Source: Leptolyngbya boryana PCC 6306
GTDB lineage: Bacteria > Cyanobacteriota > Cyanobacteriia > Leptolyngbyales > Leptolyngbyaceae
DNA length: 64,000 bases
Assembly: GCF_000353285.1 (NCBI RefSeq)
Contig: NZ_KB731324.1
Coordinates: 2,994,577-3,058,576 of the forward strand
Direction of reading: 5' to 3'
Each line of letters starts with the position of its first letter. Positions within the stretch are counted from its first letter, which is position 1. The translations under genes and the position numbers were made by a program. Below, in pieces: positions 53,110 through 61,943 of this stretch. The notes under the pieces were generated by a model. That model made no database searches, was not told the origin of the DNA, and was given only the letters and a program-made list of their open reading frames with translations.

Positions 53110-54273
53110 TTAAGGAGACGGAAACGATTGTACTCCTGAACGCTGCGATTTCGGATCAAATTCCACTTGATTTTTGATTGCTTCCGCAAAACGATGAGCT
53201 AATAGCGCATTCGTATAATTTTGATGCACCGAGTTTCGTCCTGTTTCGGCTAAAGAAACTCGCAACTCTGGCTCTACAATTAATCTTTCAAGCGATCGAG
53301 CAAGCGCGATCGCATCTCCTTCTGGAAAAACTACTCCACCTTGAGTCGCTTGAATCAGATACGGAATTTCTCCTGAGTCAGACCCTACCACCGCTGTTCC
53401 ACAGGCCATCGCTTCAATAATGACTCGCCCAAATTGCTCTTTCCAATTTGATCGCGTCTCAGAGGGTAAGACGAGAATATCTAACTCAGAAAGATAGTTT
53501 GGTGTTTCTGTAAACGGCACAAAACCATGTTTTTCAATGCGATCGCTTAAATTCAGCGATCGAGCAATCTGATCAAATTCTGGCTCAAATTCTCCGCTTC
53601 CAATCAGAACAAATCGCCACGGCAAATGTGCAATTTCTCCAAGTGCTAGTAATAATGTCTTCAAGCCTTTCTGTTCAACAATTCGCCCCACATATCCAAT
53701 TAAGATTTCGTCAGGTCTAGACTGCTGTTCTCTGGGATAGTAAATCGCCGGATCAATCCCTGAAGGTAGCAAAACACTTTGTCCAGTAAAACCTTTTTTT
53801 CGCATCACTGCTTCTGCACTGTGCGATCCTGGAAACATCACATCTGTATGTTTCAAGATCCAGCGCTCCATTTGTCGAAAAGGAACTGGATAGTTCTTAA
53901 AAATGTTCTGCCAAGTAAAAAAGCCAATGGACTTACGAATAGTGAGATAGTTTGCTAAATAAATTTGCAGAGTGACTAACGCATAAGGTTCTTGATGCAC
54001 ATAGATAAAATCAGGAGCTAAATCTCGCAACAGGTTGAAAAATAAAGACCGATAAATGTGTAATGGAATACTCCCTGATTTCCAAACAGGTAGACTAATA
54101 AGCTGTCCTGTAAAGTCTTTCCACCGCTCTACTGTACGGACGCGATTATATTCATCTTGCCAATTACTGGGAACAACGATCGTAATCTCCCAACCCGTTT
54201 GCCGTTCAACTTCCGCATAAAACTGCTGTACAACGGGAATCGTACAGGAATGATTAATAATTAATAGCTTCAT
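53110..54273 (-). CDS. Glycosyltransferase family 4
   Basis: 387 residues, GT-B fold. The N-terminal acceptor half is followed by donor-binding ILIGYVGRIVEQKGLKTLL and a C-terminal EQFGRVIIEAMACGTAVVGS, the E-x7-E-type nucleotide-sugar motif, with PSETRSNWKEQ before it. It is a retaining transferase. Together with the GT2 gene 11 bp upstream and the divergent rfbB, it suggests assembly of a surface polysaccharide or glycolipid containing a dTDP-deoxysugar. Confidence 0.92.
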   Translation of the reverse strand: MKLLIINHSCTIPVVQQFYAEVERQTGWEITIVVPSNWQDEYNRVRTVERWKDFTGQLISLPVWKSGSIPLHIYRSLFFNLLRDLAPDFIYVHQEPYALVTLQIYLANYLTIRKSIGFFTWQNIFKNYPVPFRQMERWILKHTDVMFPGSHSAEAVMRKKGFTGQSVLLPSGIDPAIYYPREQQSRPDEILIGYVGRIVEQKGLKTLLLALGEIAHLPWRFVLIGSGEFEPEFDQIARSLNLSDRIEKHGFVPFTETPNYLSELDILVLPSETRSNWKEQFGRVIIEAMACGTAVVGSDSGEIPYLIQATQGGVVFPEGDAIALARSLERLIVEPELRVSLAETGRNSVHQNYTNALLAHRFAEAIKNQVEFDPKSQRSGVQSFPSP

Positions 54274-54284
54274 ACGTCAAAACT

Positions 54285-55217
54285 TTAGGTTACAAGTTCA
54301 TAGGCTGGAGTACGTTTAACTTTATGCCATTTGTAGTAGGTCGTCCACTTCAACGCTTTACGATCGCGCCAAAGCACTGAATAATTCCTGCGTAGTTCTG
54401 CCAAAATCCACCCCGCTCCAAACTCACTTTCGATACCTTGTTGTTTGCGGTATCGCTGATGCTTATAGCTGTAAACCAAAAGTCTTGCTGGAATACTCAA
54501 GAGCATCATGAAGAGTGGCTCGTTATAAACCGCAGCAAAACATTTATTCCGGCAACCATTTCTGAGCGCAATTAAATTGTTGCGTCCGATCGGAGATTGG
54601 TGATGAATGATGCCTGCATCGGGAAGATAGACGACGTAAAAACCACGATCGAGCATCCGTTTACAAAATTCTGGCTCCTCATAATAAGCCGCGAACACTT
54701 CCCGATAGCCTCCTAGCTCTACAAATAGCTCGCGCCGCAGTAAGCTTCCATATCCAATAAAAGTTGGGGCGTAGCATCGATAACTTGCGGGTGCAGGCTG
54801 TCCAGGTAACAATTCTCCTCGCTCATTGGTTTGAGACAGTGCTACAGCCCCGACTTCTGGACTTGTTTCTAACACTCGGATTGCTGCATAAATGCTACTC
54901 GCACTGAGTAACTGAGCATCATCATCAAGACAGAACAAATACGGTGCATTTGCGCGCTGTGCAAGTTCATTCCGAGTTGCAGGAATCCCGCGATTCTGCG
55001 CATGGCGGAAAAACTGAATTTTAGAGACAAGGCTAGGATGAATTTCTTGAAGAACCCGATCCGCGATCGCGATTTCCGAAGCATCATCGATCACAATGAT
55101 CTCAAACTCGATCGTATCGAGTAATACTAATGAATTGAGACATCGGATCAAATCCGCTGGACGATTCCGAGTTCCAACACAAATAGAAAGCTGAATAGCA
55201 CTCACAGATTTCATCAT
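54285..55217 (-). CDS. Glycosyltransferase family 2
   Basis: 310 residues, GT-A fold. The N-terminus LSICVGTRNRPADLIRCLNSL, IDDASE and the DxD-like FCLDDDAQL (about 114-122) bind the nucleotide sugar and metal; a later YYEEPEFCKRMLDRG is typical of rhamnosyltransferase-like GT2 enzymes. A hydrophobic LLSIPARLLVYS stretch near 235-246 may touch the membrane. It is the first gene of the leftward GT2-GT4-recJ unit and divergent from rfbB across 192 bp. Confidence 0.92.
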   Translation of the reverse strand: MMKSVSAIQLSICVGTRNRPADLIRCLNSLVLLDTIEFEIIVIDDASEIAIADRVLQEIHPSLVSKIQFFRHAQNRGIPATRNELAQRANAPYLFCLDDDAQLLSASSIYAAIRVLETSPEVGAVALSQTNERGELLPGQPAPASYRCYAPTFIGYGSLLRRELFVELGGYREVFAAYYEEPEFCKRMLDRGFYVVYLPDAGIIHHQSPIGRNNLIALRNGCRNKCFAAVYNEPLFMMLLSIPARLLVYSYKHQRYRKQQGIESEFGAGWILAELRRNYSVLWRDRKALKWTTYYKWHKVKRTPAYELVT

Positions 55218-55409
55218 AACTAGGGTCTTAACGACTCGTAACCTAATGTGAGAGATTAAATATGTTCGTTCATCTTTCTAAGGGAAGGCTTTAATGCACA
55301 CAGTCAAGATTGTCTATCCCAATAGGCATAATGTTAAAGTCTTAGTTTCAATCATCAATTAAGCGATAGCACGAGAATAATATTTGATTCAGTTGATCAG
55401 AGCCAAGCT

Positions 55410-56492
55410 ATGCAAACGTTTCTTGTCACCGGTGGAATGGGTTTTATTGGCTCTAATTTTGTATTGAAGGCTTGCAAAGAACAATGGGCAAGCATTATCA
55501 ACCTCGATAAGCTTACATACGCTAGTAATTATCAGACTCTCGCAGAGTTAGAGCAGCATCCTGACTATACTTTTGTTCGAGGAGATATTTGTGATCTTGA
55601 ATTACTGAAGGATTTGTTGGAGCAGTACAAGCCAGATGCAATTGTGAACTTTGCCGCAGAAAGTCATGTCGATCGCTCAATTTTGCATCCACATGCATTC
55701 ATTGAAACCAATATTCTAGGCACATTTCGCCTGCTCGAAGCGAGTCGAGCGTATTGGGAGAAATTACTGGGTCAGAAACGCGATAGCTTCCGCTTTTTAC
55801 AGGTTTCAACCGATGAGGTCTATGGCTCACTCAACCCAACTGATCCAGCATTTCGGGAAAATACGCCTTACGCACCAAACAGTCCTTATGCAGCTTCTAA
55901 AGCAGGGGCTGATCATTTAGTTCGGGCTTATTATCACACCTATGGATTACCAACGCTGACGACAAATTGTTCTAACAATTATGGGCCACGCCAATTTCCG
56001 GAGAAGCTTATCCCCTTGATGATTCTGAATGCCCTTAATAGTAAACCACTGCCGATTTATGGAGATGGGCAAAATATTCGAGACTGGCTCTATGTTGAAG
56101 ATCATTGTGATGCACTTTACCAAGTCTTGCAACATGGGCGAATTGGAGAGACTTACAACATTGGTGGAAACAACGAACAAACGAATCTTGCAGTCGTGAA
56201 TCAGATTTGTACTGTGTTGGATCAACTAGCTCCCAAGGCGAATTTTCAACATGCTGAACTGATTACCTTTGTCAAAGACCGTCTTGGACACGATCGCCGT
56301 TATGCCATTGATAACAGTAAAATTCAGCGTGAGCTAGGTTGGGAACCCAGAGAAAGCTTTAACAGTGGCTTACTCAAAACAATTCAGTGGTATCTCAATC
56401 ACACTGATTGGGTCGAACAAGTCCAATCTGGAGCGTATCAGGCTTGGATTGAACAGAACTACGGCGATCGTAATTCTTCAACTGCTGTATAA
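55410..56492 (+). CDS. rfbB: dTDP-glucose 4,6-dehydratase
   Basis: A 360-residue extended SDR enzyme making dTDP-4-keto-6-deoxyglucose, the precursor of rhamnose and other deoxysugars. NAD-binding TGGMGFIGSNF (7-17), NFAAESHVDRSI, catalytic STDEVYGSL with Thr/Asp/Glu, and YAASKAGADHL with the Tyr-x3-Lys pair. YGPRQFPEKLIP and the C-terminal DRLGHDRRYAID are also family markers. rfbA, C and D are not adjacent. The neighbouring glycosyltransferases are likely users of the product. Confidence 0.95.
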   Translation: MQTFLVTGGMGFIGSNFVLKACKEQWASIINLDKLTYASNYQTLAELEQHPDYTFVRGDICDLELLKDLLEQYKPDAIVNFAAESHVDRSILHPHAFIETNILGTFRLLEASRAYWEKLLGQKRDSFRFLQVSTDEVYGSLNPTDPAFRENTPYAPNSPYAASKAGADHLVRAYYHTYGLPTLTTNCSNNYGPRQFPEKLIPLMILNALNSKPLPIYGDGQNIRDWLYVEDHCDALYQVLQHGRIGETYNIGGNNEQTNLAVVNQICTVLDQLAPKANFQHAELITFVKDRLGHDRRYAIDNSKIQRELGWEPRESFNSGLLKTIQWYLNHTDWVEQVQSGAYQAWIEQNYGDRNSSTAV

Positions 56493-56603
56493 GCCTGCTT
56501 CTGGATGAAAAAACTCGAATAGAAGTGCGATCGCGATAAATCTGGGTTGCAAGTCGAACTCATAACGAGTATGATTTAGGCAACAAAGATTTCAGAGGTG
56601 ACT

Positions 56604-56996
56604 ATGAACTTCTATCGAATTGAACATATCAACAAGGTTTGTCAGAACTTAGAAGCAACCTTGCAGTTTTACCAAACCCTCTTTCCTGATTGGTTTATCC
56701 GTGCCCAAGAACAGTCAAACGACATGAGCTGGCTGCATTTTGGTAATCAGCAATTCTATCTCTCACTCTACGAACGACCCAACGCATCTCAAGCCAGTCC
56801 ACTTCATACCGGAAATATTGATCACATCGGCTTTGTGATTGCAGATGGCAAAAAAATGACCGCGTTACTAGAAGCAAACGGAATTGAATATATGCTTGAG
56901 GATTCTCCAGAAACCAAGTACCGCATCTATGTAAAAGATCCCGATAGCACATGGCTAGAACTCGTAGAGTATAAAGAAAGTTACGCACTGCGATAG
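56604..56996 (+). CDS. VOC (glyoxalase/bleomycin-resistance) family protein
   Basis: 130 residues from the ATG at 56604 (AGAGG 6 nt upstream); a GTG two codons earlier is possible. There are two beta-alpha-beta-beta-beta units: FYRIEHINKVCQNLEATLQFY and NIDHIGFVIADGKKM. Candidate metal ligands are His8, His71 and Glu in WLELVEY. Family members include glyoxalases, dioxygenases and resistance proteins, so the substrate is open. Confidence 0.83.
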   Translation: MNFYRIEHINKVCQNLEATLQFYQTLFPDWFIRAQEQSNDMSWLHFGNQQFYLSLYERPNASQASPLHTGNIDHIGFVIADGKKMTALLEANGIEYMLEDSPETKYRIYVKDPDSTWLELVEYKESYALR

Positions 56997-57218
56997 CAAT
57001 TCCGATGTTGACTCTTGATTGAGGGAAAAATTGGCTAGCAAGAGTTTTCGCGGTTTAAAAAAGTACAAGCGAGCTCTCCTCTCTTTTGGCAGATTTTTTA
57101 CTACTCAAAAGTGCAACTTCTTAGTGATTCGGAGCTTTCAAGATTGACTGTAGGATGTACCGTGCGATCGTACTCACGCACGCGCGACTCTTGAAGTTAA
57201 TTTCTAACAGTATTTAAC

Positions 57219-58913
57219 ATGCAAAGCTACGACGCGATCATTATTGGTGCAGGGCATAATGGCTTAGTCTGTGCTGCCTACCTCCTCAAAGCAGGCTATA
57301 GTGTCTTACTGCTTGAAAAAAATTCCATTCCAGGCGGGGCAGCGACGACAGAAGAACTGATGCCAGAAGACGCTCCTGGATTTCTGTTTAGTCCTTGTGC
57401 GATCAATCATATTTTCATTCACTTAGGACCTGTTGTTGAAGAATTAGAGCTAGAAAAATACGGGCTGGAATATCTATTCTGTGACCCAGTTGTGTTTTGT
57501 CCTCACCCAGATGGCAAGTACTTTTTAGCGCGTCGCTCAGTCGAGCAAACCTGTGCTGAAATTGCACGATACAGTCCCCGTGATGCAGCGAAATATGCTG
57601 AGTTCACTGACTTCTGGCAGCGGGTGATTGGAATGCTGACCCCCCTATTTAATGCCCCTCCCAAGTCGATCGTGGATATGGCGGGCAACTACGACATCAG
57701 TAAAATCAAAGATATGATGTCATTGATGGGGTCAGGAGACAAAACGCTGGATCTCATCCGCACCATGTTATCTAGCCCGCTTGATGTGATCAATGAATAC
57801 TTTGATTCAGAGTTTTTGAAAGCGCCTCTCGCAAGACTTTCTGCTGAACTTAGCACCCCGCCTTCCCAAAAGAATATGGCAGTGGGTTCAATTATGATGT
57901 CATTGCGGCACAATCCGGGTATGGCACGTCCCAAAGGTGGAACTGGGGCACTCACGCAAGCGTTGGTTCGATGTGTGCAGGATCTCGGTGGTGAAATTCG
58001 GACGGATCAGCAGGTGCAACGGGTTTTGATCGATGATGGAAAAGCTGTAGGAGTTCGGCTTACTAATGGTCAAGAATATCGATCGACGATGGGAGTGATA
58101 TCGAGCTTAGATGCTCAAAGACTATTTTTACAATTAATCGATGAGCGTGATGTTGATGCTGCAGATGCTGAACTGCGAGAACGAGTTTCTCGTCGCATCG
58201 CGAATCACAATGAAGCCATCCTCAAAATTGACTGTGCATTGTCAGAATTGCCTCGCTTTGAAAATCACAATCATCAAGATGAATACTGGATGGGTTCAGC
58301 ATTGATTGCAGATTCGGTCGCGCAAGTGGAGATTGCTCATACTGATCCGACTATTGGCAGAATTCCAATTGATGATCCTTCGATGTACATGGTCGTGCCA
58401 TCTTTGCTTGATTCATCCCTAGCTCCAGAAGGTCAACATACACTTTGGATTGAATTCTTTGTGCCGTACCAGATTGCAGGAGCAGAAGGCACTGGGCTAA
58501 AAGGAACAGGATGGACAGAAGACTTAAAAAATCAAGTCGCAGATCGTGTTCTCGATAAACTGGCTGAATACACCCCCAATCTCAAATCTTCAATCATTGC
58601 CCGTCATATTGAAAGTCCACCAGAACTAGAGCGCCGGATTGGAGTTTCAAAAGGCAATTACTATCATTTGGATATGAGCTTTGATCAAATGATGTTTTTC
58701 CGTCCATTACCGGAACTTGCGAACTATAAAACCCCGATCGAGGGACTCTTTCTCACAGGTGCAGGAACTCATCCCGGCGGATCAATTTCAGGCTTGCCAG
58801 GACGCAACTGTGCGCGAGTCATTTTGCAAACGGAACATCCTGTCTCTCAAACGCTATCGGATACAGGCAATGTGATCAAATCAGCCGCAAAATCTTTGTT
58901 TAGTCGATCGTAA
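57219..58913 (+). CDS. crtO: Beta-carotene ketolase, CrtO type
   Basis: 564 residues, FAD-dependent, of the phytoene-desaturase-like family. The N-terminal Rossmann motif IIIGAGHNGLVCAAYLLKAG (7-26) and EKNSIPGGAATTEE are followed by LFSPCAINHIF, GGTGALTQALVRC and the C-terminal LFLTGAGTHPGGSISGLPGRN. CrtO introduces a 4-keto group into beta-carotene to give echinenone or canthaxanthin, used in photoprotection, e.g. as orange carotenoid protein ligand. Related RetH/desaturase-like oxidoreductases are the alternative. It is a single-gene unit with a 220-bp upstream gap. Confidence 0.82.
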   Translation: MQSYDAIIIGAGHNGLVCAAYLLKAGYSVLLLEKNSIPGGAATTEELMPEDAPGFLFSPCAINHIFIHLGPVVEELELEKYGLEYLFCDPVVFCPHPDGKYFLARRSVEQTCAEIARYSPRDAAKYAEFTDFWQRVIGMLTPLFNAPPKSIVDMAGNYDISKIKDMMSLMGSGDKTLDLIRTMLSSPLDVINEYFDSEFLKAPLARLSAELSTPPSQKNMAVGSIMMSLRHNPGMARPKGGTGALTQALVRCVQDLGGEIRTDQQVQRVLIDDGKAVGVRLTNGQEYRSTMGVISSLDAQRLFLQLIDERDVDAADAELRERVSRRIANHNEAILKIDCALSELPRFENHNHQDEYWMGSALIADSVAQVEIAHTDPTIGRIPIDDPSMYMVVPSLLDSSLAPEGQHTLWIEFFVPYQIAGAEGTGLKGTGWTEDLKNQVADRVLDKLAEYTPNLKSSIIARHIESPPELERRIGVSKGNYYHLDMSFDQMMFFRPLPELANYKTPIEGLFLTGAGTHPGGSISGLPGRNCARVILQTEHPVSQTLSDTGNVIKSAAKSLFSRS

Positions 58914-58975
58914 AATACTTCAAAAGCTTCGCAAATTCGATTCGCGAAGCTTACAAGTTGACCGATTCACACGAA

Positions 58976-59335
58976 TTAATTTTCTCGCGTGGGTCGTTTG
59001 GGAGCATCAGTGCGGGGAGTCGGTCGCCCTTGAGGACGATCGCGTCTGGGAGGGCGATCCTCAGAATCTTCTCGACCGCTCCCGTAAACATCCAGATTTA
59101 CCGTCTGTCCTGCCGCCTTCGCAACACCCTCGATCGTAGTCCGAATTGCCTGCACATTTCGTCCACCTCGACCAAAGACACGTCCTTTGTCCGTGCCTTC
59201 AAACGCTAAACGAATCCAAATCCGCGATCGATTGGCGAGCACCTCACAGTCGATTTTCAGCGCATCTGGCGTTTCGAGAAAAGGTTCAACAAGAAACCGG
59301 ATCAGTCCGGCATAATCTGGAGTCACAGGTTTCAC
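58976..59335 (-). CDS. KH domain RNA-binding protein
   Basis: 119 residues. A single KH domain with FGRGGRNVQAIRTTIEG (54-70, GxxG loop Gly-Arg-Gly-Gly) resembles KhpA, found beside rpsP in many bacteria and binding diverse mRNAs. The C-terminal 25 residues are Arg/Pro-rich (DRPPRRDRPQGRPTPR) and probably disordered. It lies 5 bp after rpsP, the standard arrangement. Confidence 0.9.
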   Translation of the reverse strand: MKPVTPDYAGLIRFLVEPFLETPDALKIDCEVLANRSRIWIRLAFEGTDKGRVFGRGGRNVQAIRTTIEGVAKAAGQTVNLDVYGSGREDSEDRPPRRDRPQGRPTPRTDAPKRPTREN

Positions 59336-59340
59336 AAGAA

Positions 59341-59592
59341 TTACTCAGCTTTCAATTGCTCAAGTACATTGTTTTTGAAGAGGATATCGCGAACAGTATC
59401 CGTCGGCTGCGCGCCTTTCTTCATCCAATCCAAGATCTTCGGAACATCTAAACGGACTTCATCTGATCTGGGATTATAAAATCCAACTTCTGCCAAGGGG
59501 CGACCATCGCGACGAGTGGTACTTTGAGCAACAACAATCCGATAGCTGGCTTCACGCTTTTTACCAAAGCGCTTTAATCTCAATTTGAGCAT
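59341..59592 (-). CDS. rpsP: 30S ribosomal protein S16
   Basis: 83 residues from the ATG at 59592 ([20 protein letters not shown]); the frame is open 35 codons further but the conserved start is clear. [20 protein letters not shown] and [12 protein letters not shown] are S16 hallmarks. It helps assemble the 30S body. Followed closely by the KH-domain gene; upstream it is separated from ffh by a toxin-antitoxin pair. Confidence 0.97.
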   Translation of the reverse strand: MLKLRLKRFGKKREASYRIVVAQSTTRRDGRPLAEVGFYNPRSDEVRLDVPKILDWMKKGAQPTDTVRDILFKNNVLEQLKAE

Positions 59593-59723
59593 AACTAGAA
59601 CCGAGGACTCCTTTCTGATAGTTTCAACGTGATATGGCGGAATTGCCACACTTCCCGGAATAGTCATCCTAACATGGTGCGGGGAAATTAGAGACACTCA
59701 CTCTATTACTTACCGCAAGGCTG

Positions 59724-60071
59724 CTAAATTCCTAAGATTGTTTGTAAGAGTTGATGCAGATCTTGCTGATCAGAAGATTGCAAAGTTCCGAGTTTACGAA
59801 TCACTAATTTTTGTTCGATCGTTGTAATCGCAGGTTTAATCATTGAGGCTTTTAACAAGCCTGCGGACTGCCAATCTTGAATAATCAAGTCTCCAAATCG
59901 GGGAGTTGAAATTTGACTGGTCACTGCAATGAGAATTAGATCTGGATGAGCTTGATGATACGCTCCAGAACTAATCACAACGGCAGGACGCTTTTTGTTT
60001 GTGGATTGGTCGCTGAGGGGAAAAGGAACAAGTAAAACATTCCCGAATTCATAAGTTGTCGTACTCGGCAT
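59724..60071 (-). CDS. Type II toxin of the MazF/PemK family
   Basis: 115 residues from the ATG at 60071 (MPSTTTYEFGNVLLVPFP). GNVLLVPFPLSDQSTNKKRPAVVIS is the conserved SH3-like start, with Arg in KRPAVV, and ILIAVTSQI and KPAITTIEQKLVIRKLG follow. Family toxins cleave mRNA at short motifs. It overlaps the antitoxin gene by 23 bp, so the pair is translationally coupled. The length is normal and it appears intact. Confidence 0.87.
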   Translation of the reverse strand: MPSTTTYEFGNVLLVPFPLSDQSTNKKRPAVVISSGAYHQAHPDLILIAVTSQISTPRFGDLIIQDWQSAGLLKASMIKPAITTIEQKLVIRKLGTLQSSDQQDLHQLLQTILGI

Positions 60072-60261
60072 CGTCGGGATTATCCCAAATCTTCTGAAAA
60101 ACGGGTTCTGAAAGCTGAGTTGCGATCGCAGTGAGCTGCTGATTCTCTTGCTCTCGTTGCGATAAGAAGTCAATAAAATTCTCGACTTCAGCTATCTTTT
60201 CAGGTGAGAGTTGCTGGAGCTTAACCAGTAGTCGCTGTTCGGAAGTCATTGAGGTTTCCAT
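60049..60261 (-). CDS. Antitoxin partner of the MazF-type toxin
   Basis: 70 residues, acidic and Gln/Glu-rich. LLVKLQQLSPEKIAEVENFIDFLSQRE is the helix seen in DUF2281-like cyanobacterial antitoxins. The acidic C-terminal NPDDAEYDNL probably threads into the toxin. Start at 60261; a second in-frame ATG (MTSEQ) is four codons in. The stop lies within the toxin gene. Confidence 0.82.
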   Translation of the reverse strand: METSMTSEQRLLVKLQQLSPEKIAEVENFIDFLSQREQENQQLTAIATQLSEPVFQKIWDNPDDAEYDNL

Positions 60262-60339
60262 CGCGTTTCAAGTGAGTGATAGACCAACGCAAGAATCGCA
60301 AGAATATTGTGAGGCTGACGTTGGTCTTGAATTCAAACT

Positions 60340-61827
60340 CTACAGATTGCCGAAGCCTTTTTTCTTCTTATCTTTGCCGCCTTTTTTCTTCTTCCCGCCT
60401 CCGCCTTGATAGCCTCTAAATCCAGGCTGGGGTGGACGCATTCCACCACCCGTTCCGCCAAATGGATTTCCACCCCCAAATGGATTGGGCATTCCACCCA
60501 TCGGACCCATTCCAGGAAAACCCATCTGACCTGAACCCATTTGTTGCATCAGCGATCGCATTCTTTGGAAATTCGTCACCAATTCGCTGACTTCCTTGTC
60601 AGAATGTCCGGAACCCTTGGCAATCCGTTTCCGACGACTAGGAGAATTGGCAAGCAGATCGGGATTTTTCCGTTCCTCGACCGTCATGGAGCCGATCATC
60701 GCTTCGGCTTTTTTCAGTTGTTCTTCACCTTTGGCAAGCTGTTCTTCGTTCACCATCTTGCCCATGCCAGGAATCAGCTTCATGACACCGCCGAGCGATC
60801 CCATGTTCTTCAGCAGGCGAGTTTGCTTGAGGAAGTCAGAGAAATCGAATTTTGCAGATAGAATCTTCTCCTGCATTTTTTCGGCTTCTGCCATGTCCAC
60901 TTCTTCCCGCGCTTTCTCAACGAGGGTCAGGACATCGCCCATGCCCAAAATCCGTGAAGCCATCCGGTCAGGATAAAACGGCTGTAATGCGTCAACTTTC
61001 TCACCGATCCCGATGAATTTGATCGGCTGTCCAGAAATTCGCCGTACCGAGAGTGCCGCACCCCCGCGAGTATCGCCATCCATTTTGGTAAGGATTGCAC
61101 CCGTTACGCCGATTTGCTCATGGAAGGTGCGAGTCAGGTTAGCAGCTTCTTGACCCGTCATCGCATCGACGACCAGCAGGGTTTCATGCGGCTCGATCGT
61201 GTCTTTGATCCGCTTCAATTCGCCCATCATGGATTCGTCAATCTGCAAACGTCCGGCAGTATCAACGATCACGACATCAAATCCATCGGCTCTCGCTTTT
61301 TCAACCCCTTGACGTGCGATTTCTACGGGGTCGGCATCTTTCCCCATGTCAAATACGGGGATATTAATTTGCTTACCGAGTGCGATTAATTGGTCGATCG
61401 CAGCAGGTCGGTAAACGTCGGTTGCGACTAACAATGCTTTTTTATCTTCTTTTCTTAAATGCAGCGCCAGTTTTGCGGTTGCAGTCGTTTTACCTGTCCC
61501 TTGCAAACCCGCCATGAGTACGATCGTCGGAGCGGTTTCTGCTTCAGCGAGGGGCACATTGGCATCGCCCATCACTTTGACCAGTTCGTTATAGACGATT
61601 TCGATGAACTGCTGGTCGGGACGAACGCCTGCAATGACTTCTGCACCGAGTGCATTCTGTTCAACTTCTGCGACAAAATCTTTCACGACTTGCAGATTCA
61701 CATCTGCTTCAAGGAGCGCGCGCCGAACTTCCCGCAGCGCGTCTTTGACATTCGATTCAGAGATTTTGTCTTGACCGCGAACTTTTTTCCAGGCTTGTTC
61801 TAAGCGATCGGCAAGAGCGTCAAACAT
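60340..61827 (-). CDS. ffh: Signal recognition particle protein Ffh
   Basis: 495 residues. N domain (about 1-90), GTPase G domain with GLQGTGKTT (107-115), DVYRPAAIDQL, DTAGRLQID and TKMDGDTRGG, and a Met-rich M domain (about 300-430) that binds 4.5S RNA and signal peptides. The C-terminal tail is Gly/Met/Pro-rich and ends in a lysine cluster (GGGKKKKGGKDKKKKG). Cyanobacterial SRP also targets thylakoid proteins. In many cyanobacteria ffh directly precedes rpsP; here a toxin-antitoxin pair lies between. Confidence 0.97.
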   Translation of the reverse strand: MFDALADRLEQAWKKVRGQDKISESNVKDALREVRRALLEADVNLQVVKDFVAEVEQNALGAEVIAGVRPDQQFIEIVYNELVKVMGDANVPLAEAETAPTIVLMAGLQGTGKTTATAKLALHLRKEDKKALLVATDVYRPAAIDQLIALGKQINIPVFDMGKDADPVEIARQGVEKARADGFDVVIVDTAGRLQIDESMMGELKRIKDTIEPHETLLVVDAMTGQEAANLTRTFHEQIGVTGAILTKMDGDTRGGAALSVRRISGQPIKFIGIGEKVDALQPFYPDRMASRILGMGDVLTLVEKAREEVDMAEAEKMQEKILSAKFDFSDFLKQTRLLKNMGSLGGVMKLIPGMGKMVNEEQLAKGEEQLKKAEAMIGSMTVEERKNPDLLANSPSRRKRIAKGSGHSDKEVSELVTNFQRMRSLMQQMGSGQMGFPGMGPMGGMPNPFGGGNPFGGTGGGMRPPQPGFRGYQGGGGKKKKGGKDKKKKGFGNL

Positions 61828-61943
61828 AGGAGAAATTGATCAGAAGATATCCTTCTCAGAGTAGCGTGTTTCCAGCACAATCGCGAAGTCGAGAAACCCG
61901 TCCGAATCCGTTAAATTAGATTGTCCTGTTTTTATTTCTCCAA

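Noticed and set aside
59724-60261. Long N-terminal extension of the MazF-type toxin to 60173
   Set aside because: The extra residues are translated from antitoxin coding sequence in another frame; the ATG at 60071 gives the normal family start.
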